Assembly: GCF_002007105.1 (NCBI RefSeq)
Contig: NZ_MVBC01000001.1
Coordinates: 558,001-622,000, forward strand
DNA from: Hymenobacter sp. CRA2
GTDB lineage: Bacteria; Bacteroidota; Bacteroidia; Cytophagales; Hymenobacteraceae
Length of the DNA: 64,000 nt
Direction: 5' to 3'
The notes beneath the pieces are model-generated. The model was not told where the DNA came from and did not search any database. It saw only the letters and a program-made list of their open reading frames with translations. The position numbers and the translations under genes were made by a program. This document shows positions 9,447 through 17,362 of the stretch, piece after piece (the first letter of the stretch is position 1; each line of letters starts with the position of its first letter).

Positions 9447-9628
9447 GCAGAGTAGCAAGGCAGCGGTGCATAGACTTACTGGTAGCACCTTTCTATTGAT
9501 GCTATGCCTTCTCATGTCGCAACCCTACCACGAAAGCTGGCAATTCACGCCGAATGAGTCGCCGGCCCGGGCCCGGCAGTAGCGGCCGTGTGGAATCGGG
9601 CGGGGCGATGCATCTAGTCAGAGTGCTT

Positions 9629-10399
9629 ATGCCCTGCCCCATGCCCAGTTCCAGCTTCACCGTTACTGTTTCGCAACCCTGTCAGGAAGACTGGAGCCAG
9701 ATGACACCCACCGAACAGGGTCGTCACTGCGCCGTCTGCTCGAAAGTAGTAGTCGACTTCAGCCAGAAAACCGATGCCGAGTTGCTGCTCTGGCTCAGCC
9801 ATTCGGGCCGGGAAGGCACGTGCGGCAGGTTTCGCGCCGACCAGCTCGCTCGACCCCTGCAAGCCTCTAATAATCAAGCAGTGGCCAGCTGGCGCCGCTG
9901 GTTCGCGGCGGCCGCCGCGCTCTGGGTCTGGCGCGTCGCTGCACCGGCGCTTGGCCAGGCGAAGTCGCTTTTGCCTCGGCAGGCGGCGGCCCGGCTCACG
10001 CCCCGAATGCCCGCGCTGCTTCACCCCGATGGCCTTGCGTCCGTAGCAGGCGAGGTTTGTTCGGCCAGCACCGGCCAGCCGCTGACCCACGCGACGGTGT
10101 GGTTATCGGGCACTGCCATTCGCACCACTACCGATGCCCACGGTCGTTTTCAACTGGCCTTGCCCGCGTCCCGTCCAGCCGATGAAGCGGCGTGGCAGGT
10201 TAGGGTTAGTCTGCCGGGCTACGTCACCGAACAAATGCCCGCTGCGCTGGTTAGCTACCACCCTATTCTGCTGGCTCACCCCACTGCCGATAGCAGCCTG
10301 CCCGGCATCTTAGGCGGGGCAGTACTCAGCGGCGTGCCGATAAGGAACGCAGAAGCACCTCATCCACCTCGCTTGCAGCTGGAAGACTGGTTGCGGTAG
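9629..10399 (+). CDS. Four-Cys module plus CarboxypepD_reg-like protein (second of tandem set)
   Basis: Paralog of the gene just upstream. Starts at ATG 9629 or 9641 both give a sensible N-terminus; earlier in-frame starts at 9554 and 9608 add an unlikely Gly/Arg-rich leader. The Cys module repeats with the same order: PCQEDWSQMTP, GRHCAVCSKVVVDF, TCGRFRADQL (C-x15-C-x2-C-x27-C). A Trp/Ala-rich hydrophobic segment (WRRWFAAAAALWVW) follows, then a CarboxypepD_reg-like domain with VAGEVCSASTGQPLTHATVW and TTTDAHGRFQLALP. The 182-base gap to the previous gene leaves room for a separate promoter. Function unknown. Confidence 0.75.
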   Translation: MPCPMPSSSFTVTVSQPCQEDWSQMTPTEQGRHCAVCSKVVVDFSQKTDAELLLWLSHSGREGTCGRFRADQLARPLQASNNQAVASWRRWFAAAAALWVWRVAAPALGQAKSLLPRQAAARLTPRMPALLHPDGLASVAGEVCSASTGQPLTHATVWLSGTAIRTTTDAHGRFQLALPASRPADEAAWQVRVSLPGYVTEQMPAALVSYHPILLAHPTADSSLPGILGGAVLSGVPIRNAEAPHPPRLQLEDWLR

Positions 10400-10525
10400 C
10401 CTCGTGGGCGCGGGCGGCGCATCCCAGCGCAGGAGTTTACGTACTCTGCTCGGTCGTGCGCCCGCGTGGGTGCTGATGCTTTTCTCTGGTTTACTGCCTC
10501 TGCTTTGACACTAATTGCTACTCAC

Positions 10526-11050
10526 ATGTTCACTTGGAGCTTGGCATCGGTGCTGCTCATGGGCGCTGCTTCCGCCTATGCTCCTGCCCAGGCGACATTC
10601 CCGGCCCTCGTTTCGCCTGCTGCGGAAGTGGCTGGTCCCTCCCAGAAGCTTACCGCCTGTACTCTGCCCGACACAACTGCCTGGAAGCTGCAAGGCCGGA
10701 TTCTGGACGCTTACACCCAGCAGCCCTACCCCGCCGCTTCCGTGTGGCTCAAGCACCTGGCCATTGGCGCGGTGAGCGACGAGCAAGGCTACTTTGTACT
10801 GGAGCTGACGGCGGATCAACTGGCCGAGCATTCCAGTGATTCGCTGCTGGTGCAGGCCGCCGCGTTTCGGCCACATGCGCAGCCGCTCACCTTCCTCGCG
10901 CTTCACCCCGACTCCGTGTTCAGCGTGGCGCTGGAGCGCGACCCAGCCATAAACGCCACCGCCCCGCTGCCTTACAAGCACATCCGGCGCCACGAAGCCC
11001 GCACCGGCCAGCCGAGCACCGTGCGGCGTGTGCTCGGCGACAAACGGTAG
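10526..11050 (+). CDS. Secreted CarboxypepD_reg-like protein without Cys module
   Basis: From ATG 10526 the protein has 174 residues and begins with a plausible signal peptide (MFTWSLASVLLMGAASAYA). The mature part holds one carboxypeptidase-regulatory-like beta-sandwich: LQGRILDAYTQQPYPAASVW and AVSDEQGYFVLELT match the two flanking genes' domains. The N-terminal Cys module of the two preceding genes is missing, so this is a reduced paralog exported in the normal way. An in-frame upstream ATG at 10466 would bury the signal peptide and is less likely. Role unknown; such domains often sit on outer-membrane or periplasmic proteins of Bacteroidota. Confidence 0.7.
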   Translation: MFTWSLASVLLMGAASAYAPAQATFPALVSPAAEVAGPSQKLTACTLPDTTAWKLQGRILDAYTQQPYPAASVWLKHLAIGAVSDEQGYFVLELTADQLAEHSSDSLLVQAAAFRPHAQPLTFLALHPDSVFSVALERDPAINATAPLPYKHIRRHEARTGQPSTVRRVLGDKR

Positions 11051-11095
11051 CCCGGCGGCTGAAACCTTTCCCTACCGTCGGGGCTTATGCTGCCG

Positions 11096-12163
11096 ATGAA
11101 CAAGCTGCTTTCGGCCGCCACCGGCCTGCTCCTGCTCACCAGCCTGCCGGGCTGTTTGCTTAAGCCCACCACCAAATACGACAAGTTTGAGGAACGCGCT
11201 CAGCTGCCGCGCGAAGAGTCCGTGCACCCGCGCAACTCGGTGGAATGGTGGTACTTCACCGGCCACCTGCGCGACCAGCAATCCGGTGCACAGTACGGCA
11301 TCGAGTACGTGTTCTTCCACTTCAACCCTTCTGGCAAGCGCGACTACCTGATGGTGAACGTGGCCGTGACGGACCCACAGCGCCAGCAGTTTCACTACGA
11401 CTACGCCCTGCAAGCCCAAGCGCGCATCCTGCCCGATTCGCTGCCCATCCGCCTGCGCTTGCCCAAGCAAAACCAACTCTGGACGCTCGGCGGGCAGGAA
11501 GGCCGCTACCAGCTGCAGGCCACCATGGTCACGCATCCCGGCACCGGCTTTGCCCTGACAACCAGGCCCACCAAACCGGTGCTACTGCACGGCGGCACCG
11601 GCTACGAGCAGTACGGCCCCGTAGCCAAAGCCGGCTACTACAGCTACCCGCGCCTGGCCACCACCGGCACGCTCACGCTCGACGGCCAGCCGCGCCCCGT
11701 GGCGGGCGAGCTGTGGTACGACCGGCAGTGGAACTGCGGCAACGTCAACAAGCGCCACATTGCCTGGGACTGGCTCAGCATTCAGCTCGACGAAACCCGC
11801 GAGGATCTGATGCTCTACACCGTGCACAACAAGAAAACCCAGGAGCACATCGGCGGCGGTTCCTTGTTCGGTCCGCAGGGCGAAAACCTGCACCTGGCCG
11901 AGCAGGACTTCCGGCTGGAGCCCTTGGACTCCTGGCGCAGCCCTAGCACTGGCCGGCAGTACCCGGCCCGCTGGCGCGTGCAAGTGCCTAGCAAGGGCTA
12001 CGACCTCACCGTGGAGCCTTTGGTACCGAATCAGGAGCTGAGCCTGAAGCTGTTCAAGGGCCTGCCGGCGCTGAACTACTGGGAAGGTATGTGCCGCGTA
12101 ACGGGCACCCACCACGGCCAGCCGGTGAAAGGCAACGCCTACGTGGAAATAACTAATAGATAA
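11096..12163 (+). CDS. CrtC/AttH-like lipocalin lipoprotein (COG5621 predicted secreted hydrolase)
   Basis: Predicted lipoprotein: from ATG 11096 the start is MNKLLSAATGLLLL followed by lipobox LPGC. The mature 335 or so residues carry the two-lobed lipocalin fold of carotenoid 1,2-hydratase (CrtC) and AttH-like proteins: HPRNSVEWWYFTGHL near residue 45, YGIEYVFFHF, and DRQWNCGN followed by WDWLSIQL in the middle. CrtC hydrates carotenoids, but this COG5621 branch is uncharacterised, so a lipid or pigment substrate is only a guess. The in-frame ATG at 11087 would add three residues. The gene follows the CarboxypepD gene by 45 bases and may be co-transcribed. Confidence 0.8.
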   Translation: MNKLLSAATGLLLLTSLPGCLLKPTTKYDKFEERAQLPREESVHPRNSVEWWYFTGHLRDQQSGAQYGIEYVFFHFNPSGKRDYLMVNVAVTDPQRQQFHYDYALQAQARILPDSLPIRLRLPKQNQLWTLGGQEGRYQLQATMVTHPGTGFALTTRPTKPVLLHGGTGYEQYGPVAKAGYYSYPRLATTGTLTLDGQPRPVAGELWYDRQWNCGNVNKRHIAWDWLSIQLDETREDLMLYTVHNKKTQEHIGGGSLFGPQGENLHLAEQDFRLEPLDSWRSPSTGRQYPARWRVQVPSKGYDLTVEPLVPNQELSLKLFKGLPALNYWEGMCRVTGTHHGQPVKGNAYVEITNR

Positions 12164-12170
12164 GAGTAGA

Positions 12171-12237
12171 CCTGGGTATGGAGACGTGAGACCATGCTCT
12201 GCATGTCAGAACGTATTCTCGTCTCTCCATACTCAGG
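12171..12237. repeat. Intergenic inverted repeat with G/A-rich arm
   Basis: Arms 12171-12186 and 12220-12237 pair almost fully (GGTATGGAGACG against CGTCTCTCCATACTC, one two-base bulge), spacer 33 bases. It lies between two convergent genes and could end transcription in both directions, but no T-run follows. Its arm composition resembles other inverted repeats in this window. Confidence 0.65.
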
Positions 12238-12244
12238 CCTCAAC

Positions 12245-13450
12245 TTACCCGTTCAGCAGCACCCGGAACGTGGTGCCCTTGCCCACTTCCGACCAGCGCA
12301 CATACAGCCGGCCCTTGTGGTAGTTCTCGATAATGCGCTTGGCCAGGGCTAGCCCGAGGCCCCAACCGCGCTTTTTGGTGGTATAGCCCGGCTGAAACAC
12401 CGTTTCGAACTTGCTCTTGGGAATGCCCTTGCCGGTATCGGTGATGTCGAGGGCAACCTGCCGGTTGTTGCGGCCGCCGTGGCGGATGACCATCGTGATG
12501 GAGCCGCGGCCGTCCATAGCGTCCACCGCGTTCTTGCAGACGTTTTCGATAACCCACTCCAGCAGCGGAATGTTGACCTTGGCCGTGGCGCCGGGCTCCA
12601 GCAGGCTCTCCACCTTAAACACCACCTTGCGCGAGACGCGCACCTTCAGGTAGTCCACCGCCCGCTCGGCCACTTCCCGGATGTCTTCGTCCTTGAGCAC
12701 CGGCACCGAGCCAATGTTGCTGAAACGTTCCGTGATGATTTGCAGGCGCTTGACGTCCTTGGCCAGCTCTTCCACCACCGGCTCGCCCTGAAAGCGCTCC
12801 GAGTCCTGCATGTAGCTCTGCCAGGCCATCAGGCTGCTCAGGGGCGTGCCCAGCTGGTGTGCCGTTTCCTTGGCCAGGCCCACCCACACGCGGTTTTGCT
12901 CGGCCCGCCGCGAGGTGCTGAATACCAGGTAAGCAATGGCGGCCAGGGAGGCAATAATAGCCAGCTGCACCAGCGGGTACGTGCGCAGTTGAGTCAGAAT
13001 CAGCGAGTCTTTGTAGTAGATGATCTGCTTCACACCCAGCCCAAGGTCCACCACAATGGGTGGGTGCTGCCCCTTCATGTCGTTCAGCTCGTTGCGCAGA
13101 AAAGCCTCCCGCCGTGTTTCCGACAGGCCGGGCGGCAAGGTCAGGTTGCGGTAGTCAATGATGTTGCCCTCACCGTCGGCCAGGATTACCGGAATCGTGG
13201 TGTTGGCGTCGATGATTTCCGTTTTGAGGAAGGCCGTGTTTACGTCTTCCACCTCCGTGCTGATCAAAAAGCGCAAGGTGCGGGCGTACAGATTCACTTG
13301 CTGCTGCTCCCGTTCGCGCAGGCGGCGCACCAGCAGGTTGGTATAAATCACCGTGACGGCGCCGATAACCAGCGACAAGACCACGATAACGAGCTTAATC
13401 CGGGATTTTTGGTCGTAAATGGGGAGCACAGACAAAGGAAAATGCCGCAA
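12245..13450 (-). CDS. Membrane sensor histidine kinase
   Basis: Two-component sensor kinase of 401 residues. Seen: a first transmembrane helix at about 18-38, a periplasmic region of about 120 residues, a second helix near 163-182, then the H-box AKETAHQLGTPLSSL with phospho-acceptor H198, an N-box NVCKNAVDAMDG near 305, and G-boxes DTGKGIPKSKFE and GWGLGLALAKRIIENYH. All catalytic motifs are intact. It has no HAMP domain by eye. No response regulator gene lies nearby, so it is an orphan in this window. On the minus strand, TACTTTCG at 13502-13495 is a near match to the -7 box and would put the start site about 40 bases before the ATG. Confidence 0.9.
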   Translation of the reverse strand: MRHFPLSVLPIYDQKSRIKLVIVVLSLVIGAVTVIYTNLLVRRLREREQQQVNLYARTLRFLISTEVEDVNTAFLKTEIIDANTTIPVILADGEGNIIDYRNLTLPPGLSETRREAFLRNELNDMKGQHPPIVVDLGLGVKQIIYYKDSLILTQLRTYPLVQLAIIASLAAIAYLVFSTSRRAEQNRVWVGLAKETAHQLGTPLSSLMAWQSYMQDSERFQGEPVVEELAKDVKRLQIITERFSNIGSVPVLKDEDIREVAERAVDYLKVRVSRKVVFKVESLLEPGATAKVNIPLLEWVIENVCKNAVDAMDGRGSITMVIRHGGRNNRQVALDITDTGKGIPKSKFETVFQPGYTTKKRGWGLGLALAKRIIENYHKGRLYVRWSEVGKGTTFRVLLNG

Positions 13451-13790
13451 CAGGCAACCAATCAGCCGCTCTGAACGCGTGCTAAGACTGCGAAAGTACG
13501 TAGCCCCGCCCGCTACCGATGCCTTTTGCCCGGGCCGGGCTTACGCGGCTCCTCATTATTTAAATATCCCTTGCTCCGCCATGCCTCACATCATTAGGCG
13601 ATTGACGCCCCCGGCCGCCCTATATACCTTTAACCTGTTGTTGCTGAAAGCCGTTAGTGCGGGTCGGAGTCGAATGATTTTCGTCAGTTCCCCGAGCCGT
13701 TAACCCGTTTTAACCCGCCAAAAACGCACTTCGCCCGGGTACCGAACCTCCCGACACGTTTTCGGGTTTTTACCCTAGCAAAATGCGCTG

Positions 13791-13798
13791 TAATTTTG
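13791..13798 (+). promoter_or_regulatory. Bacteroidota -7 box for hemA (TAATTTTG)
   Basis: TAATTTTG matches TAnnTTTG. It implies transcription from about 13805, which excludes a TTG start at 13796 and supports the ATG at 13832 for hemA. No clear TTG -33 box is at the right distance. The rest of the 13451-13831 gap holds no gene that I can see. Confidence 0.55.
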
Positions 13799-13831
13799 CA
13801 TTCCACTTCTACGTCGCCCGTAGCTTCCGCT

Positions 13832-15106
13832 ATGACCCACCCGTTTAAGGCCGTAGGGCTATCCTATAAAACCGCACCCCTCGCGATTCGCGAGCTGATT
13901 GCGTTGGATGAACCGGCCTGCCGTCGCTTTCTCGACACGCTGCACCAGGAGCTAGGCCTTTCGGACCTGCTGGTGCTCAGCACCTGCAACCGGACCGAAA
14001 TCTACTACGCCGCCGAGCGCGACCAGAGCCCCGCCATCATCGAGGCCCTCGGCCAGCTCAAGGGCGTGGCGGACATTGCCAACTACTACGAGTACTTCAC
14101 CGTCCGCAACACCTGCGACGAAGCCGCCCGCCACCTCTTCGAGGTAGCCATGGGCCTCGACGCTCAAGTGGTGGGCGACCTGCAGATCAGCAACCAGGTG
14201 AAGCAGGCCTACCAGTGGTCGGCCGATGCCGACGCCGCCGGGCCTTTCCTGCACCGCCTGCTGCACTCGGTGTTCTTCACCAACAAGCGCGTACAGCAGG
14301 AAACCAACTTCCGCGACGGCGCCGCCTCTACCTCGTACGCCACCATGGAGCTGGTGGAAGAGCTGACCGCCGACGTGGCCAACCCGCGCGTGCTGGTGGT
14401 GGGCCTGGGCGAAATCGGCGCCGACGTGTGCCGCCACCTCGCCGGCAACAAGGACTTCCCCGACGTGACCATCTGCAACCGTACCCGCGCCAAGGCCGAG
14501 CTGCTGGCTGCCGAGTGCGAAGGCGTGAAGGTCATCGACTTCGAGAACCTGGCCGACGCTCTGCAGGAAGCCGATGTGGTCATTTCCTCCATCGCCCGCG
14601 ACACGCCGTACTTCACCGTCGACATGGTGGAGCGCCTGCAGGTGCTGAGCTACAAATTCTTCATCGACCTGTCGGTGCCGCGCAGCATCGAGCCGGAAGT
14701 AGAGGAAGTACCCGGCGTGCTGCTCTACAACATCGACGCCATCCAAAGCCGCGCCACTGCCGCCGTAGAACGCCGCCTGGCCTCCGTGCCGCAGGTGCGG
14801 GCCATCATCACCGAAAGCCTCGCCGGCCTCGACGAGTGGAGCCGCGAGATGATGGTGTCGCCGGTAATTCAGAAAATCAAAGGTGCCCTGGAGCACCTGC
14901 GCCAGGAAGAGCTGGACCGCTACCAGAAGAAAGTGTCGGCGGAGGAAGCCAAGCGCCTCGACGACATCACCAAGAGCCTGATGCAGAAGGTACTGAAGCA
15001 GCACGTGCTGCAGCTCAAAGCTGCCTGCAAGCGCGACGAAGCCGACCAGCTCATCGACGTGCTCAACGACCTGTTCGACCTGGAGCGCCAGCAGGCCACG
15101 GCCTAA
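13832..15106 (+). CDS. hemA: Glutamyl-tRNA reductase
   Basis: Reduces glutamyl-tRNA(Glu) with NADPH to glutamate-1-semialdehyde, the first step of C5-pathway tetrapyrrole (haem) synthesis in the cytoplasm. Seen over 424 residues: GLSYKTAPLAIRE at the N-terminus, the catalytic-cysteine motif LSTCNRTEIYY (C52), GLDAQVVGDLQI, the NADPH Rossmann motif VLVVGLGEIGADV near 190, and the C-terminal dimerisation helices. The ATG at 13832 is chosen because a promoter box overlaps the only alternative upstream start. No other hem gene follows; the gene ends in a hairpin and a palindromic repeat. Confidence 0.95.
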   Translation: MTHPFKAVGLSYKTAPLAIRELIALDEPACRRFLDTLHQELGLSDLLVLSTCNRTEIYYAAERDQSPAIIEALGQLKGVADIANYYEYFTVRNTCDEAARHLFEVAMGLDAQVVGDLQISNQVKQAYQWSADADAAGPFLHRLLHSVFFTNKRVQQETNFRDGAASTSYATMELVEELTADVANPRVLVVGLGEIGADVCRHLAGNKDFPDVTICNRTRAKAELLAAECEGVKVIDFENLADALQEADVVISSIARDTPYFTVDMVERLQVLSYKFFIDLSVPRSIEPEVEEVPGVLLYNIDAIQSRATAAVERRLASVPQVRAIITESLAGLDEWSREMMVSPVIQKIKGALEHLRQEELDRYQKKVSAEEAKRLDDITKSLMQKVLKQHVLQLKAACKRDEADQLIDVLNDLFDLERQQATA

Positions 15107-15132
15107 GCGCCCGGTCTCCTCAGCAACGATGT

Positions 15133-15160
15133 AGCGCCACCGCCCACCAGCGGTGGCGCT
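15133..15160 (+). terminator. Probable hemA terminator hairpin
   Basis: Perfect 11-base stem AGCGCCACCGC/GCGGTGGCGCT with a 6-base loop, 26 bases after the hemA stop. The following tract is only weakly T-rich (GTCGTTTC). Confidence 0.6.
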
Positions 15161-15182
15161 GTCGTTTCATAGATTCAGACAT

Positions 15183-15297
15183 TCATGCCGAGCGCGGCCA
15201 AGGCATCTCGCGGGCTGACGTTCGATAGTAATTTCTCTATTAGGCTGATTACTCCCTGGCCAAACCACGCGAGATGTCTCGGCCGCGCTCGGCATGA
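15183..15297. repeat. Nested palindromic intergenic repeat, copy 1
   Basis: Outer arms of 17 bases pair perfectly (15183-15199 with 15281-15297, TCATGCCGAGCGCGGCC). An inner pair CATCTCGCG/CGCGAGATG lies at 15204-15212 and 15268-15276, and an AGTAAT/ATTACT pair flanks the centre. The same layout recurs at 17214-17338 and 33128-33249. It follows the 3' end of hemA. Confidence 0.85.
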
Positions 15298-15324
15298 CGG
15301 TCTTTAAGTATCCGCCCAAACGCG

Positions 15325-15360
15325 CGAAGGCCCTGCTCCTTGAGGGAAGCAGGGCCTTCG
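15325..15360 (-). terminator. Hairpin after the ArsR gene
   Basis: Perfect 13-base stem CGAAGGCCCTGCT/AGCAGGGCCTTCG (15325-15337 with 15348-15360), 34 bases beyond the arsR-type gene's stop on the minus strand. No good T-run, so it may also serve the plus strand or only stabilise RNA. Confidence 0.5.
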
Positions 15361-15394
15361 TGACTTGGTGGAGGCTAGGTTTGGATAGCGTCCC

Positions 15395-15703
15395 TTACAT
15401 CGTATCGCAACACCCTTCGAGCGTGTCAATCACGTCGAGCAGTTTGGGAATGGAGAGGGAGTAGTAGATTTTGGTACCGACCTTGAACGACGAAAGGATG
15501 CCGCGGTCTTTCAGGGTGATAAGGTGCTGAGAAGCTATGGCTTGGGGCAAACCGAGCGTGCGGTAAATTTCCGTCACGGTCATTTTATCTTCTTTACCAA
15601 GCAAATCAACGATGGCCAGGCGCTTGGGGTGAGCCAGCACTTTCAGCATCGCGGCAGCCTTATCCACTTTCTTCGATTCTACGCGCGAAAGCAGAGGTTT
15701 CAT
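15395..15703 (-). CDS. ArsR-family winged-helix transcriptional regulator
   Basis: A 102-residue DNA-binding repressor of the ArsR/SmtB type. Seen: KVLAHPKRLAIVDLLGKEDK, then the recognition helix region TVTEIYRTLGLPQAIASQHL, then the wing DRGILSSFKVGTKIYYSL. It ends in a CC-containing tail (EGCCDTM), but the usual ELCVCDL metal-binding motif in helix 3 is absent, so metal sensing is doubtful. It is transcribed away from the dehydrogenase gene at 15964 with a 260-base shared intergenic region and could regulate it or itself; this is inference. Confidence 0.85.
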   Translation of the reverse strand: MKPLLSRVESKKVDKAAAMLKVLAHPKRLAIVDLLGKEDKMTVTEIYRTLGLPQAIASQHLITLKDRGILSSFKVGTKIYYSLSIPKLLDVIDTLEGCCDTM

Positions 15704-15873
15704 GGAGACGACAAAGGTGGAAGTAGGATTTCCGTCGGATGACGGTACGCGTAATACGTGCTACCTATAGTGTAAAGTTCCTATACAATGGCCCTTTTTG
15801 TCTCTTTCCGGGATTACACGCTTTCCGCCAAGCAGGTAGCATTTGTTCGTTCCGGGCTTTAGTCGGGCTGCAG

Positions 15874-15881
15874 TACCTTTG
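15874..15881 (+). promoter_or_regulatory. Bacteroidota -7 box for the dehydrogenase gene (TACCTTTG)
   Basis: Exact TAnnTTTG match. It implies a start site near 15888 and a leader of about 75 bases to the ATG at 15964, and argues against the in-frame ATG at 15889 as the translation start. Confidence 0.5.
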
Positions 15882-15963
15882 AGCCCCGATGCCGACGCTG
15901 CCCAGGTGGCCGTCCGGGGTCGTTGGTTTTCTTTTCCTCCCTTCCCACCTTTTCCTGCCGAGT

Positions 15964-17190
15964 ATGCGCGACCTGCTGGCCACCTTCGAAAACAAGCGTC
16001 CTGAAATCGTCTTTGAGTGGAAAGACTCCGAAACCGAGGCCGAGGGCTGGGTGGTCATTAATTCCCTGCGCGGCGGCGCGGCCGGCGGCGGCACGCGCAT
16101 GCGCAAAGGGCTGGACAAGCGCGAGGTAGAAAGCCTGGCCAAGACCATGGAGGTGAAGTTTACCGTGTCGGGGCCGGCCATCGGCGGCGCCAAGTCGGGC
16201 ATCAACTTCGACCCGCAGGACCCGCGCAAGCGCGGCGTGCTGGAGCGCTGGTACCGCGCCGTGATTCCGCTGCTGAAGAACTACTACGGCACCGGCGGCG
16301 ACCTGAACGTGGACGAAATCCATGAGGTAATTCCCATCACGGAGGACTACGGCCTGTGGCACCCGCAGGAAGGCATCGTAACGGGGCACTACCGCGCCAG
16401 CGAGCCGCAGAAGATTCAAAAAGTGGGCCAGCTGCGCCAGGGTGTGATTAAGGTGGTCGAGGACGAGCAGTACACGCCCGACCGTGCCCGCCGCTACACC
16501 GTGGCCGACCTCATCACGGGCTACGGCGTGGCCGAGGCCGTGCGCCACTACTACCAGCTCTGGCCCGGCCAGGATGTGCGCGGCAAGCGCGCCATCATCC
16601 AGGGGTGGGGCAATGTAGGCGCCGCCGCGGCTTATTACCTGGCCCAGCAAGGTGCGTTTATCACCGGCATCATCGACCGGGCCGGCGGGCTGCTGAAGCC
16701 GGAAGGCTTCTCGTTCGAGGAAATCAAGAACCTGCTGCTCAGCCGCCAGGGCAACGCCCTGACCGGCGACAACCTACTCTCCTTCGCCGAAGTGAACGAG
16801 CAGATCTGGTCCTCGGGCGCCGAAATCTTCGTGCCGGCAGCGGCTTCGCGCCTTGTCACGCGCCGGCAGGTGGAGCAACTGCTGGCCGGTGGGCTGGAAG
16901 TCATCAGCTGCGGGGCCAACGTGCCCTTCGCCGATCCGGAAATCTTCTTCGGCCCTACCGGCGAGTTTGCCGACGCTCATACGGCAGTCATCCCGGACTT
17001 CATTGCCAACTGTGGCATGGCGCGCGTGTTTGCCTACCTGATGGAAACCAACGCGGAAATCACCGACCAGGCCATCTTCGGCGACATTTCGCGCACCATC
17101 CTACGGGCCCTGGAGCGCAGCCATGCCCAGGGCCGCGAGCTGCATCTGGCCCGCACGTCCTTCGAGCTGGCACTGCGCCAGCTGGTGTAA
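15964..17190 (+). CDS. Glu/Leu/Phe/Val dehydrogenase
   Basis: NAD(P)-dependent amino acid dehydrogenase of 408 residues that interconverts an amino acid and its 2-oxo acid plus ammonia in the cytoplasm. Seen: the substrate/dimerisation domain with NSLRGGAAGGGTRMRKGL and GPAIGGAKSGINFDP (catalytic lysine region), and the nucleotide-binding domain with IIQGWGNVGAAAAYYL. The C-terminal VISCGANVPF resembles NGANGP-type loops of glutamate dehydrogenase. It is distinct from the leucine dehydrogenase at 36567. Substrate is probably glutamate but this is not provable here. ATG 15964 is preferred from the promoter box; it is followed by a palindromic repeat. Confidence 0.88.
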   Translation: MRDLLATFENKRPEIVFEWKDSETEAEGWVVINSLRGGAAGGGTRMRKGLDKREVESLAKTMEVKFTVSGPAIGGAKSGINFDPQDPRKRGVLERWYRAVIPLLKNYYGTGGDLNVDEIHEVIPITEDYGLWHPQEGIVTGHYRASEPQKIQKVGQLRQGVIKVVEDEQYTPDRARRYTVADLITGYGVAEAVRHYYQLWPGQDVRGKRAIIQGWGNVGAAAAYYLAQQGAFITGIIDRAGGLLKPEGFSFEEIKNLLLSRQGNALTGDNLLSFAEVNEQIWSSGAEIFVPAAASRLVTRRQVEQLLAGGLEVISCGANVPFADPEIFFGPTGEFADAHTAVIPDFIANCGMARVFAYLMETNAEITDQAIFGDISRTILRALERSHAQGRELHLARTSFELALRQLV

Positions 17191-17213
17191 GCTGCTCCGA
17201 TAGTCAGAATTAG

Positions 17214-17338
17214 TAGAACGTCATGTCGAGCGAAGCCGAGACATCTCGCGTGCTGATGCCGGGTAGTAACCTCATCGTAGAAATTACTATCGGACCAACC
17301 ACGCGAGGCGTCTCGGCTTCGCTCGACATGACGTTCTA
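17214..17338. repeat. Nested palindromic intergenic repeat, copy 2
   Basis: The clearest copy: outer arms of 29 bases pair perfectly (17214-17242 with 17310-17338). Inner pairs CTCGCG(TG)/CACGCGAG and AGTAA/TTACT also follow the copy-1 plan. It starts 23 bases after the dehydrogenase stop. Confidence 0.9.
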
Positions 17339-17362
17339 ATATTATCCCCTACTCAAGCTTAG

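Noticed and set aside
13796-13831. TTG start for hemA 36 bases upstream
   Set aside because: The codon overlaps the TAATTTTG promoter box, so it cannot be in the transcript.
13952-15004. Minus-strand frame of 350 codons opposite hemA
   Set aside because: hemA has all catalytic motifs; the reverse frame is a GC-rich shadow.
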